A stretch of DNA of 64,000 nucleotides from NCBI GenBank assembly GCA_000597885.1, contig CP004371.1:2992501-3056500 (forward strand), read 5' to 3'. The stretch comes from Flammeovirgaceae bacterium 311. GTDB lineage: Bacteria > Bacteroidota > Bacteroidia > Cytophagales > Cyclobacteriaceae. Of this stretch, positions 25,784 through 35,458 are shown piece by piece; position 1 is the stretch's first letter; every line of letters starts with the position of its first letter. The notes under the pieces were generated by a model. That model was not told the origin of the DNA. It did not search any database and saw only the letters and a program-made list of their open reading frames with translations. The position numbers and the translations under genes were made by a program.

Positions 25784-27274
25784 TTAGTTGTTATAACCAG
25801 GATTTTGCTGCCAGCCTGCACCAGACAGGTCTATCTCTGCCTGAGGAAGAGGGAATACCTCATGGGTTCCTGCGCGGAAACCTTCTATCGCCTGGGCAGC
25901 ACGGCCTGTGCGTACCAGATCAAAGAAACGGTGTCCTTCGCCGGCCAGTTCCACGCGGCGCTCCTGGAAAATAGCATCAATAAGAGCAGTTCCTGATGCT
26001 GTTACAGGGTCCAGATCAACCCGTTCGCGTACCTGGTTCAGGTACTGCCTGGCCTGTTCTTCATTGGGGCTGGATTTCTTGGCATGCGCTTCAGCAGCCA
26101 TCAGCAGCACATCGGCATAGCGAATAACTATATGGTTCAAAGGGCTGGTAAGGTCAGTATCGGGTGGTCCCAGTTCGTCTATTCTTTTGATATACTTATT
26201 ATTGTAGTAGCCGGTGTGTCCGCCGCCGCCTTCAACATACGTAATCTCCTCGTTAGGATTGTTTGCAATAAAGGCTTCAATATCAAGCACGGCAGCTTCC
26301 AGCCTTGGATCGCCCTCCTCAAAGGCATCTACCAGATCCTGCGTTGGCAGGTTATAGCTGTTACCATCGCCATAAATCGGGCCTTCATAGCCTCTGACAC
26401 CATGAAAACCAGGGGCTGCAAAACCTTCCAGACAAACAAAGCATCCGTAGCCGCCACCCTCAATGCCGGTGTACTGGATATCAAACACTACCTCGCTGTT
26501 ACCTTCGTTTACAACCCTGAAAATATCGCCATAATCGCCCTGGTATAGCTCATAAGGTCCTTCGTTGATCACGCGGTCCAGTGCAGTAGCAGCCTCGGCA
26601 AACTCATTCTGATATAAATGAGCTTTGCCAAGCAGGGCTAGTGCTGCACCTTTGGTTACTCTGCCTTTTTGCGGATCGGTCCAGTCCAGTATACCGGCGG
26701 CATAGGTAAGGTCTGCCTCTATCTGTGCATACACTTCTGCAGCGGGCGTTCTTGGGGTGGAAGAAAGCTGGTCAATACCAAGCCTGCGATCAACAACCAG
26801 GGGTACATCTCCAAAGAATTTTACCAGCTCAAAGTAGTAGTAGGCACGTAAAAAGGCTGCCTGGGCAAGTATCTTATCTTTACCTTCAAAATCAATGTTA
26901 TCCCTGTTTTCGAAGATGTAGTTTGCCCGGGTAATGCCTGCATAATTCCAGCGGAAAAGATTACGCAACTCTGCGTTAACCCCTCCGTGGGTCATGGCAT
27001 CAATCTGATGCAAACCCTCGGTGTCTGTAACGCTTTCGCCACCGGCAATGGCGTTATCGGAGGCTATCTCCCCAATCCAAAGGCTTAGGTAAGAGGTTTG
27101 CAGTAAGTCATAAGCCCCGATCAGGGCACGCTCATAATCTGCAGGCGAAACAAAATAGTTGTCTGCGTCCTGAGAAAACTGTGGATCTATATCGGTAAAA
27201 TCCTCACAACCAACTGTTAAAACCAGGCTGGCAAGAAGAAGCGACAGTATTTTTCTAAACTTGTTCATGTCCAT
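25784..27274 (-). CDS. susD: SusD-like glycan-binding lipoprotein
   Basis: 496 aa. A lipoprotein signal (ILSLLLASLVLTVGCED) is followed by the SusD/RagB fold: YFVSPADYERALIGAYDLLQ, ITRANYIFENRDNIDF, the TPR-like AAFLRAYYYFELVKFFGDVP and the C-terminal LDPVTASGTALIDAIFQERR plus FPLPQAEIDLSGAGWQQNPGY. It sits over the SusC barrel and delivers oligosaccharide. The ATG at 27274 overlaps the susC stop codon (TAATG), and a second ATG at 27268 is equally possible. The glycan-binding gene follows 17 bp downstream. Confidence 0.95.
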   Translation of the reverse strand: MDMNKFRKILSLLLASLVLTVGCEDFTDIDPQFSQDADNYFVSPADYERALIGAYDLLQTSYLSLWIGEIASDNAIAGGESVTDTEGLHQIDAMTHGGVNAELRNLFRWNYAGITRANYIFENRDNIDFEGKDKILAQAAFLRAYYYFELVKFFGDVPLVVDRRLGIDQLSSTPRTPAAEVYAQIEADLTYAAGILDWTDPQKGRVTKGAALALLGKAHLYQNEFAEAATALDRVINEGPYELYQGDYGDIFRVVNEGNSEVVFDIQYTGIEGGGYGCFVCLEGFAAPGFHGVRGYEGPIYGDGNSYNLPTQDLVDAFEEGDPRLEAAVLDIEAFIANNPNEEITYVEGGGGHTGYYNNKYIKRIDELGPPDTDLTSPLNHIVIRYADVLLMAAEAHAKKSSPNEEQARQYLNQVRERVDLDPVTASGTALIDAIFQERRVELAGEGHRFFDLVRTGRAAQAIEGFRAGTHEVFPLPQAEIDLSGAGWQQNPGYNN

Positions 27275-30200
27275 TAAAAGTTAATGTTGAAGCCACCCAT
27301 GATGATGCGCGCCTGCGGATAAGCACCAAAGTCAATACCTGAAGTGTTCGGATCTCCGGAAGAGAAATCAGGATCGTAGCCTCTGTAGCCTGTGAACGTA
27401 TACAGGTTATTGGCAGAAACGTAAACTCTGAAACGCTCCAGGCCAAAGCGGTTAATGAGTGAACTTGGCAGCGAGTAGCCAAGCTGCAGGTTTTTTACCC
27501 TTATGAAAGAGCCGTCTTCCACAAAGAAATCGGAAAGAACCGCATTGTTATTGGCTGCAGTGGTTAAGCGTGGCTGATCGTTGGTAGAGCCATCGCCAGT
27601 CCAGCGGCCAAGCCTGTAGTTAAGCACGTTGGCCAGTGGCTGCTGACGCTCATAGTTCCTTAATATCTCATTACCGAAAGAACCAAAGATGTTAGTTGAT
27701 AAATCTAATCCCCAGAAGTTAAGCCCCAGGTTAAGGCCCATGGTTACATCCGGAATGGCAGAGCCAAGGAATACTCTATCGCTGTTGTTGCTAAAGTTAA
27801 CAACGCCATCACCATCCTGATCTACATAGCGGAAATCGCCCGCTGTTGCGCCTGACTGTGTTACGCCCCGGGCTGCAACTTCTTCGGCATTCTGGTAAAC
27901 ACCCTCGGTCTGGTAGCCAAAGAAATAACCGATGGGATAACCCACCTGCATTCTTGTTGCACTACCCCCGCCAACACCAAATGAGCCATACTGCAGAAAT
28001 TCAACTCCTTCTGCCAGGCCTGTTACCTCATTATCGATGGTGGTGAGGTTGTAGCTGATGTTGAAACCAAAATTATCGTTAAGCTGGTCCTGGAAGCTGA
28101 TCAGGAATTCGAAACCTTTGTTTCTCACATCACCGGCGTTGATCCATGGCGGCGCACTGCCTGGCCCGTAAGCGCCCAGCACACCGGAAACATCTGGTTG
28201 TGAAAGCAGGTCTTTGGTATTTTTAATATAGTAGTCGGTGCTAACATCCAGCCTGCCCTTCAGGAAGCTGAAGTCAAGACCTATGTTTGCCTGGCTTGTT
28301 TGCTCCCAGCGCAGATCTTCGTTGCCAAATACACCAATGGCTATACCATTTACCAGGTTATCATCGAAGGCATAAACGGCCTCGCCGCCAAGCAGCGCCC
28401 GGTAACGGAAATCGCCAATTTTATCGTTGCCGGAAATACCGTAGCTACCTCTTAATTTCAGGAATTCAACAGGACCAAAGTTGAAGAACGACTCGTCTGA
28501 TATCACCCAGGCAGCTGAAGCTGTCGGGAAATAACCGTAACGGTTGTTTTTACCAAACCTGGAGGAAGCATCTCTTCTTAAAATTGCAGAGAACAGGTAC
28601 TTTTCGTTAAAACCATACTCGGCTCTTAAGAAATAAGACTGTAGCCTGCTTCTGTACTGGAAAGAAGAAGTGCTGTTGCGCAGGTTAGTGCCGTTGGCCA
28701 TCGAGATATCTGCATACTCCCAGGAGTTGTAGGGAATATCATAAGCTGTGCCTGTTACGTTGTCTCCCCTGTCTTCGAACATGGAGGTACCAAGGGTTCC
28801 CTTTAGCCTGTGTACATCGTTAAAGGTTCTGTCGTAATTCAGGAAGGCCTCGAGGTTATAATTAAAATAAGTACTTCTGGACTCGGTTACGTTGTTGGGC
28901 ACAGGCGTTAAAACACCATTCAGTTCGGTTTCGAACGGATCCAGGTTTTCGTTAGAGGCTGTGTTTTGTGCCTTGCTTGGCCCGTAGTATACCAGCGGTG
29001 AAAAAGTTTTACCATCTACAATGGCATAGTTGTAACCCGCACGGCCTGTTACAGTAAAGTTGTCGTTGATTTCATAGGTCAGTTCCTGCTTACCTACTAT
29101 TTTATTCACCCTGCTATCGTTAAAGGTGTTTGCAATCTGGGCAAGCGGGTTAATAATATCGCTGAAGTTCTGCAGGTACGTATAGCGGCCTCTTTCGTCA
29201 AATACAGCATCTAGCGGAGAGGCATTGATGGTGTTATAAAGTACAGAACCTATACCATTTTCGGCGAGTGTTTTTCTGTTCTCATTGGTATAGAGCAGAA
29301 TATTCTCCAGGTTTACCCGTGGCGCCAGCTCTGTAATATAGTTGATGCGTGCGTTGTAGCGTTTAAAGCCGGATTTATCACCACCAATAATCCCCTCCTG
29401 GTCCAGGTAGGAAGCACCAATGGAATAGGTGCTTTTCTCTGCACCGCCATTCACGTTAAAGTTGTAGTTCTGAATAGGAGCAGTCTGAAATATTTCATCC
29501 TGCCAGTCAGTTCCCGCACCCAGGTTGGTGTTAGGATAAGGCAGTGGCTGATTGGCTGCACCGAATGCCTCGTTTTTCAAAACAGCAAATTCCCTCGCAT
29601 TAAGCAGGTTCAGTCTTTTTGCTGCATCTTGAACGCCGTAGTAGCCATCGAAACCAAAGGTAGGTTTGGCATTTCTTCTGCCTTTTTTAGTAGTGATGAT
29701 GATTACACCGTTTGCAGCCTGCACACCATAAATACCTGCAGTTGCATCTTTCAATACGTTTACAGACTCAATGTCGGCAGGGTTCAGGGCATTCAGGCCA
29801 TCGGTTGAATATGGGATACCATCTACCAGCACCAGCGGGTTATTGTTGCCGTTGGTGGAGAGGCCGCGGATACGAATATTAAGGGCACCGCCCGGAGAAC
29901 CTGAAGCAGAGGAAATATTAACACCCGCCACCTGGCCCTGTAATGCCTGCTCAAGCCTTACCGGGTTCAATGCCTGAATGGCCTCAGCATCTACAACAGA
30001 TACAGCACCGGTTAATTCTTTCTTGGTGGTGGTACCATAACCTACTACTACCAGTTCGGAAAGTGTTTCAACATCAGGGGCAAGCAGAATATTAATACTT
30101 GTACGGTTTGCTACTGCTACTTCTTCCATGATGTACCCTACAAAAGAAAACTGCAGGGTATCGCGGCCACCGGCCTGCACATTGTAAACGCCATCAAGAT

Positions 30201-30363
30201 TGGTAACGGCGCCTCGGGTTGTACCTTTTACCCTGACGGCTACGCCAGGCAAAGATTCTCCTGTAGCCTGGTCGGTTACCGTACCGGTAACCGTCTGAGC
30301 CTGGCCGTGCAAAGCAAAGGTCAGCCCAAGAAACAGGATAAATAAGGGTAATTTTAACTTCAT
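27274..30363 (-). CDS. susC: SusC-like TonB-dependent outer membrane transporter
   Basis: 1029 aa. A signal peptide (LFILFLGLTFALHGQAQ) precedes a carboxypeptidase-regulatory-like domain (VTGTVTDQATGESLPGVAV). The SusC signature LSELVVVGYGTTTKKELTGAV follows, then the plug (LVLVDGIPYSTDG and NVLKDATAGIYGVQAANGVI) and a 22-strand barrel ending in the aromatic strand IIMGGFNINF. It imports oligosaccharides, with SusD as lid and TonB-ExbBD as energy source. It is the first gene of the PUL; the two GH16 enzymes imply a beta-1,3-glucan or mixed-linkage substrate. Its upstream region carries candidate operators. Confidence 0.96.
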   Translation of the reverse strand: MKLKLPLFILFLGLTFALHGQAQTVTGTVTDQATGESLPGVAVRVKGTTRGAVTNLDGVYNVQAGGRDTLQFSFVGYIMEEVAVANRTSINILLAPDVETLSELVVVGYGTTTKKELTGAVSVVDAEAIQALNPVRLEQALQGQVAGVNISSASGSPGGALNIRIRGLSTNGNNNPLVLVDGIPYSTDGLNALNPADIESVNVLKDATAGIYGVQAANGVIIITTKKGRRNAKPTFGFDGYYGVQDAAKRLNLLNAREFAVLKNEAFGAANQPLPYPNTNLGAGTDWQDEIFQTAPIQNYNFNVNGGAEKSTYSIGASYLDQEGIIGGDKSGFKRYNARINYITELAPRVNLENILLYTNENRKTLAENGIGSVLYNTINASPLDAVFDERGRYTYLQNFSDIINPLAQIANTFNDSRVNKIVGKQELTYEINDNFTVTGRAGYNYAIVDGKTFSPLVYYGPSKAQNTASNENLDPFETELNGVLTPVPNNVTESRSTYFNYNLEAFLNYDRTFNDVHRLKGTLGTSMFEDRGDNVTGTAYDIPYNSWEYADISMANGTNLRNSTSSFQYRSRLQSYFLRAEYGFNEKYLFSAILRRDASSRFGKNNRYGYFPTASAAWVISDESFFNFGPVEFLKLRGSYGISGNDKIGDFRYRALLGGEAVYAFDDNLVNGIAIGVFGNEDLRWEQTSQANIGLDFSFLKGRLDVSTDYYIKNTKDLLSQPDVSGVLGAYGPGSAPPWINAGDVRNKGFEFLISFQDQLNDNFGFNISYNLTTIDNEVTGLAEGVEFLQYGSFGVGGGSATRMQVGYPIGYFFGYQTEGVYQNAEEVAARGVTQSGATAGDFRYVDQDGDGVVNFSNNSDRVFLGSAIPDVTMGLNLGLNFWGLDLSTNIFGSFGNEILRNYERQQPLANVLNYRLGRWTGDGSTNDQPRLTTAANNNAVLSDFFVEDGSFIRVKNLQLGYSLPSSLINRFGLERFRVYVSANNLYTFTGYRGYDPDFSSGDPNTSGIDFGAYPQARIIMGGFNINF

Positions 30364-30448
30364 ACGTTTTACTTTATTGATTTTTGAGGTTGGTTGATGT
30401 GCAGCATTTTAGTTTCGCAGGCTTTTATCTTACCTGATTTATTAATCT

Positions 30449-30466
30449 GTTTGCAATCGTTTGCAA
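30449..30466. promoter_or_regulatory. GTTTGCAA direct repeat, 10-bp spacing
   Basis: GTTTGCAA at 30449-30456 and 30459-30466, about 90-100 bp upstream of the susC start. The spacing is one helical turn. The binding factor is unknown. Confidence 0.35.
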
Positions 30467-30490
30467 CGCATAGTGCAAGTAAGCTTTTAA

Positions 30491-30566
30491 TACTACTTCT
30501 TTCCAATAAAAATACTACATCACTACTACTACACAAGAAAAAATTTACTACATCATTACTACATCA
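30491..30566. promoter_or_regulatory. Helically phased TACTAC array, candidate PUL operator
   Basis: TACTAC occurs at 30491, 30513, 30524, 30546 and 30557: intervals of 22, 11, 22 and 11 bp, all multiples of 11. Three copies extend to the 10-mer TACTACATCA (30513, 30546, 30557). The array lies 128-203 bp upstream of susC, close to the gene of a LuxR-type HTH regulator. Confidence 0.5.
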
Positions 30567-30714
30567 CCCTATAAGAAAATGTCCTCTATGCTTCATTTAC
30601 AGCTTTTTTAAGCGTAATTTAGATCCTGCTAATACTACAAGCTGCAAAAAAAGATTTCATTTCAAGTGCTGGAAACTTTATCTTCAATAAAGCTTAGCAA
30701 ACGTTTTCGGTGAT

Positions 30715-33615
30715 ATGATAGATTATAGCTCCAAAATGTACAGGGTTACCTTCTTTTATGGCATACTGCTGATGCTGCTTCTGTCAGTACCTACTCAGGG
30801 GCAAAGAGGTATTCCGCTGGTGAAGAATTTTGGCACTGTAGATTATGGTGCAGGTATACAGAACTGGCAGATAGCCCAGGACTCGCGCGGCTTAATTTAC
30901 ATAGCCAATAACTTTGGACTGCTGGAATACGATGGCCACCTCTGGCGTAACTATGGCGCTCCCAGCGGTACTAAAGTACGCTGCCTCACCGTTAGCGCCG
31001 ATGATAAAGTATATGTAGGCAGCCAGGGTGACTTTGGCTATTTTGCTCCCAATGTGCAGGGCACCCTGCAGTTTACCTCCCTGGCAGACAGCCTGCCGGC
31101 CGATAAGCGAAATTTTGATGAAACCTGGCGGGTGTTTCAGGACGGAGATAAGGTATTCTTCTGCACCTTTCGGCAGATTTTCGTCTATCAGAACGATAAA
31201 ATCTGGAAAATACTGGATCCTCAGGCACCTCTGGAGCCTTCTTTTTATGTAAACCACCGCTTGTATGTGCTGCTCAAGGGTGTAGGGCTGATGCAGTACA
31301 AAGGCGATAAGCTCGAGCCCCTGCCGGATACCGAAAAACTGGCCCAGAGCAGCATTTCGGCCATTATCCCCTATAGTCAGCAGCAGATCCTGATTACTAC
31401 TTTTCAGAACGGGATCTGGCTGTACGATGGCCACAAACTGGAGCGCTGGCAAACACCTGCTGCACCCCTGCTGGAACCTGCCATCATCAACGATGCCCTG
31501 TTGCTTAAGAATGGCCATTTCGCCTTTGGCACACAAAGCGAAGGCCTTATCATTACAGACCGAAACGGGGTGCTTCAGCAACAGCTAACCAAGGAAAGAG
31601 GTTTTAACAACCGTACCGTGCTAAGCCTTTTTCAGGATAGCAGCGATAATTTATGGGTAGGCATGAACAATGGTATTTCCTTTGTGGAACTTAGTGCTCC
31701 TTTCCGGCTGCTTAACGAACAGGCAGGTTTACCCGGCACAGGCTATACAGCCCTGCTGCACCACGATACACTCTATCTGGGCACCAACAATGGTTTATAC
31801 ATGCTGGATGCCAGCCATGCTGTTCCCGAGCTGGTACCTGGCACCCGAGGGCAGGTATACAGCATTGCCCAGCATGGCAGGCATGTGCTCATGGGGCACC
31901 ACAACGGTGCCTTCCGCATTAGCAATCAAAAGGCAGAGCCGCTCTATAAAGCAAGTGGATTCTGGATGTTCAAGCCCCTTCGACAACACCCCGATAAACT
32001 GATCGGAGGAACTTACAACGGGCTTACGCTTTTCGAAAGTACTGCTGCAGATAATCAGCCACGGCACCTGAAAGCGCTCACCGGCCTTGAGGAATCGGCC
32101 CGCCTGATGGAACAGGCAACAGATGGCAGCATCTGGATGGTTCATGGCTATAAGGGTGCCTACAACATACGCCTTTCTCCCAATGCCGACAGTATTGTAT
32201 CCGCAAAACACTATAATACCTCGGACGGCTTCCCCTCTAACAACCGCATCAATGTGTACCGCATTGAAAACGACCTCATTTTTCCGGCAGAAACAGGCAT
32301 ATACCGCTATAATACCTCCACCGATCGCTTCGTGCTTGACGAGAAGTTTACCCGTCTGCTGGGTGCCGATAATCATGTGGAAATCATGAAAGACGATGCC
32401 TTTGGCAACATCTACTATGTCAGCAGCAGGGAAATAGGCATGCTGCGCAAAGATCCGGTCAAGGGTTATATAAAAGAAACCTCCCAGTTTAACCGACTGC
32501 TTGGCCTGCTCAACGACGACCTGCAGAACCTGACCGTGCTTAGCGACCACAGCATTTTGCTGGGCGCCAAGGAGGGCTTCGTTCATTACAATCCCTTTGA
32601 ACAGGGGTCTGGAGACGCCTCCTTTAAAACACTCATACGCACCGTACAAACCACCAGCGGTGGAGATTCCCTGCTCTATGGCGGGCATGGTAAAGGCAAA
32701 AGCCACAGCCCTGAGCTTAGCCACAATGCTAACTCCCTGAAATTCTCCTTTGCCAGCACCAGTTACGATGCTTTAAGCCGGCCGCGCTACCAGTATTACC
32801 TGGAGCCTTACGAACAAAGCTGGTCAGCCTGGACCAACCAGAACGAGAAGGAATATACCAATTTGCCTGAAGGTAAATATACCTTTCATGTGCGCAGCCA
32901 GAACAGCCTAGGGCAGGAAAGCCAGGAGGCTCTGTATACCCTAACGATTCTGCCTCCCTGGTACCGCACCGCCTGGGCGTATTCACTCTATGTATTTGTA
33001 GCCAGTGCCATGTTATTGCTGCTGCTGCAGTTCCAGCACAGGCGCCACAAAAAGGAAAAAGACCATATTGTGCGCCGACAGGAGGAAGAGCTTAGCCTGC
33101 GCGATACGCAGCTGGAGGAAGTGGCACGCAAATCTGAAGAAGAGATTAACCGCCTGCGCAATGAAAAGCTGCTGGCCGAGGTGGAGCATAAAAACCGTGA
33201 GCTTGCCACCCAAACCATGAGCATTATTACAAAAAACGAGTTTATTACCGATATCAAGGAGAACCTGAGCAGCATCAGCAAGAAATCTACCAACCGTGAG
33301 GTGATGCAGGAGCTGCAAAAGATTGTGCGCGATATTGAGCGCACCATTGATGTTGATATTGACTGGGAGCATTTCCAGTACCATTTCGATCAGGTGCATG
33401 GCGATTTTTCGAGCCGCCTGCGCAGCAGCTTTCCGAACCTTAGTCCGCAGGAGATTAAGCTTTGCACATATCTGCGCCTGAACCTTAGCACCAAGGAAAT
33501 CGCCCAGCTGCTCAATATTTCTGTGCGGGGGGTGGAGATAAGCCGCTACCGGCTACGCAAAAAGCTGGGGCTTAACCGTGAAGAAAACCTGACGGACTTT
33601 ATGCTGAAGTTTTAG
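30715..33615 (+). CDS. Membrane-spanning one-component PUL regulator (propeller, Y_Y_Y, LuxR HTH)
   Basis: 966 aa. A signal peptide (about 8-30) precedes periplasmic two-component-regulator propeller repeats (about 35-650; GLIYIANNFGLLEYDG and DNLWVGMNNGISFVE are typical blades). A Y_Y_Y domain follows (about 680-745, YLEPYEQSWSAWTNQNEKEY), then one TM segment (about 753-775), a long coiled coil (776-860) and a LuxR/GerE-type HTH (about 909-960, LSPQEIKLCTYLRLNLSTKE). There is no HisKA, HATPase or receiver domain, so the sensor appears to act directly on DNA, unlike hybrid two-component systems with the same periplasmic part. Its divergence from susC suggests it controls the PUL. An alternative start is the ATG at 30736. 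Confidence 0.9.
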   Translation: MIDYSSKMYRVTFFYGILLMLLLSVPTQGQRGIPLVKNFGTVDYGAGIQNWQIAQDSRGLIYIANNFGLLEYDGHLWRNYGAPSGTKVRCLTVSADDKVYVGSQGDFGYFAPNVQGTLQFTSLADSLPADKRNFDETWRVFQDGDKVFFCTFRQIFVYQNDKIWKILDPQAPLEPSFYVNHRLYVLLKGVGLMQYKGDKLEPLPDTEKLAQSSISAIIPYSQQQILITTFQNGIWLYDGHKLERWQTPAAPLLEPAIINDALLLKNGHFAFGTQSEGLIITDRNGVLQQQLTKERGFNNRTVLSLFQDSSDNLWVGMNNGISFVELSAPFRLLNEQAGLPGTGYTALLHHDTLYLGTNNGLYMLDASHAVPELVPGTRGQVYSIAQHGRHVLMGHHNGAFRISNQKAEPLYKASGFWMFKPLRQHPDKLIGGTYNGLTLFESTAADNQPRHLKALTGLEESARLMEQATDGSIWMVHGYKGAYNIRLSPNADSIVSAKHYNTSDGFPSNNRINVYRIENDLIFPAETGIYRYNTSTDRFVLDEKFTRLLGADNHVEIMKDDAFGNIYYVSSREIGMLRKDPVKGYIKETSQFNRLLGLLNDDLQNLTVLSDHSILLGAKEGFVHYNPFEQGSGDASFKTLIRTVQTTSGGDSLLYGGHGKGKSHSPELSHNANSLKFSFASTSYDALSRPRYQYYLEPYEQSWSAWTNQNEKEYTNLPEGKYTFHVRSQNSLGQESQEALYTLTILPPWYRTAWAYSLYVFVASAMLLLLLQFQHRRHKKEKDHIVRRQEEELSLRDTQLEEVARKSEEEINRLRNEKLLAEVEHKNRELATQTMSIITKNEFITDIKENLSSISKKSTNREVMQELQKIVRDIERTIDVDIDWEHFQYHFDQVHGDFSSRLRSSFPNLSPQEIKLCTYLRLNLSTKEIAQLLNISVRGVEISRYRLRKKLGLNREENLTDFMLKF

Positions 33616-33738
33616 ATTTTTCCGGGCATGTTTTTCAAAGCAGCACTGCGCATCTGTTATTACCTATGGGGCAGGGTTTCCTGCTCCGGCATCTCTTTAC
33701 CTCCTTGCAGGATGGATGTGCAGACAAACTGCCCCTGC

Positions 33739-35148
33739 TTATTTTGTAGAGGCTTCGAGGGTTGTTCTGCCAGATGATGCAGGCTGGACTGCAATTACAT
33801 CAGCGGGAGTACCTTTGGTTTTGGCCCATACCCATTCTCCTATACGCTCGCCCAGGTAAGTACCTTCTTCTACACCATCACGGTAGTGTATGCCACCGTA
33901 TACACGGCTGATGGAGGCTTCCCAGTAGGCCTGTTCAAAGGAAGTAAAGGAACGAACGCCATGCCCCCACTTATATTCGGTAGAGTCGGTAAAGGCTACC
34001 TCATTGCCTAATTTATGGCTTAGTATACGCCCGGCAGCTGCCGATATGGTACTGTGGCCACTTACGTATTCAGGAAAACCGGGAGTTTCCAGAAAAGGCA
34101 TCCAATCTTCATCAATCGTGCTGTTGATTACCGTAACAGGACGAATTCTGTCGGTTTTATATTTAGCATCCCAGCAGGCAATAAAGGCATCGTACAGGGC
34201 TATGGCAGATAAGGCATAAGCTTCTGCCGCATCCGGCATGCTGATATTTTGGTCCTGTGCTACAGTTCTGGCTATTTCTATCCAGTGGCCGGGAGGGGTC
34301 ATCTTCTTTTCCGCAAAAGCAGCATGTCCCAGTATGGTAGTAACAAATGGATTATCATCCCAGAAATAGGCAATGTTCTTCTGCTCTTCGGTTAAGCTTT
34401 TGTCAAGCTCATATACCTCCAGCGTGAGTTTGTAGAATTCACTGTCTTTTTCCAGCTGATATGCGGCAGGTGGCGGAGGCCCGAACTGAGCGGCAGAATC
34501 AAGGGTAAAGGTTCTGATGGTATTCCAGCGGGGTTCGCAGGCTTCGGCATAGGTAGGAGGTGTAGGCACCCAACAGCCTGGTTTATGGCTTAAAGTATGC
34601 CGGTATCCGCGGGTAATCTTGTAATTATCTTCTGCCGCATAGGCCAGTATATGCTTGGCGATCTGCTCGCCATAGGCGGCAGACCTTTCATACACTTCGG
34701 CCGGAATGCCCATATCTTCATACTGTTGGTAGAAGTCTTTTTCAAAGCTTTGCCACATCTCCTGGTTAAATGTAAGCGCCTTGCCCACCTCTACAAAGGC
34801 TTTAGTGCTTGCAAGCGGGTAGCAGTAGGTTTTGCCGGCTTCCGGAGCCGGAGCGGCCGCAAAACCATTCAGTTTACCGGCTAAACTAGCGTGTTGGACC
34901 GATAGCGGCTGCAGGGCCTCATAGGCTGCCAGAAATGAGTAGGCGTAGATACGGCTGGCAACAGGCGGCTTAAATATATCATGTACTATTACATTAGTGA
35001 GCTGCTGTGAGCAGCTGTGCAGCAGGCCGGGATCCGAAGCCTGCCGGTTATATTCCTCGGGCGAAGCTTCTTTGGTACAGCCTGCCATTCCCAGCAAACA
35101 CAGGAAGAGCAGCGCAGCAGACAACAGATATTTAAGCCTTGTTTTCAT
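33739..35148 (-). CDS. Vanadium-dependent haloperoxidase / PAP2-type lipoprotein
   Basis: 469 aa. A lipoprotein signal (ALLFLCLLGMAGC) is followed by an all-helical vanadium haloperoxidase/PAP2 fold. The vanadate/phosphate-binding residues are visible as KTDRIRP, then YVSGHSTIS with His365, and SRVYGGIHYRDG with His421. It could oxidise halides with peroxide or act as an acid phosphatase; sequence alone does not decide. It lies alone on the minus strand, convergent with the membrane regulator gene, and is predicted to be at the cell surface or in the periplasm. Confidence 0.88.
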   Translation of the reverse strand: MKTRLKYLLSAALLFLCLLGMAGCTKEASPEEYNRQASDPGLLHSCSQQLTNVIVHDIFKPPVASRIYAYSFLAAYEALQPLSVQHASLAGKLNGFAAAPAPEAGKTYCYPLASTKAFVEVGKALTFNQEMWQSFEKDFYQQYEDMGIPAEVYERSAAYGEQIAKHILAYAAEDNYKITRGYRHTLSHKPGCWVPTPPTYAEACEPRWNTIRTFTLDSAAQFGPPPPAAYQLEKDSEFYKLTLEVYELDKSLTEEQKNIAYFWDDNPFVTTILGHAAFAEKKMTPPGHWIEIARTVAQDQNISMPDAAEAYALSAIALYDAFIACWDAKYKTDRIRPVTVINSTIDEDWMPFLETPGFPEYVSGHSTISAAAGRILSHKLGNEVAFTDSTEYKWGHGVRSFTSFEQAYWEASISRVYGGIHYRDGVEEGTYLGERIGEWVWAKTKGTPADVIAVQPASSGRTTLEASTK

Positions 35149-35458
35149 GTAGTTGCTTCGTATGTTACCCCAAAAGGCAGCTTCGGTACAGTAGTTAATC
35201 TGCCAAAAAATGGCAACATGATTTCTAAAGACCCATTATCAAATATAATCAAAATATTTCAACCTCTTATCCTAAAAATAAAATGAGCTGCCGGAATTGC
35301 AGGCCTGTAATTATTCTGCAGGCGGACATTCAAATCAGTGGTTTCCTTTGTATACTTATATACACATACAAAACCTCTCCAGCCACACCCAATATAGGGC
35401 TGGCACAGGCTTAAAGCAGAAGAGGCTTGTTGATGCATTACAGTAATTATTTATAGCT
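35149..35458. other. Divergent intergenic region
   Basis: 310 bp between the haloperoxidase-like gene (minus) and the beta-propeller gene (plus). It has no gene or strong motif, only the AT-rich near-palindrome GTATACTTATATAC near 35349. Confidence 0.5.

Larger units (their letters stand above)
30364..30714. promoter_or_regulatory. Divergent PUL control region
   Basis: 351 bp between susC (minus) and the membrane regulator gene (plus). It has no gene; the one open frame (30394-30690) is AT-rich and featureless. It contains the GTTTGCAA pair and the phased TACTAC array listed separately. No canonical TAnnTTTG element was found on either strand, which fits an activator-dependent promoter. Confidence 0.6.
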
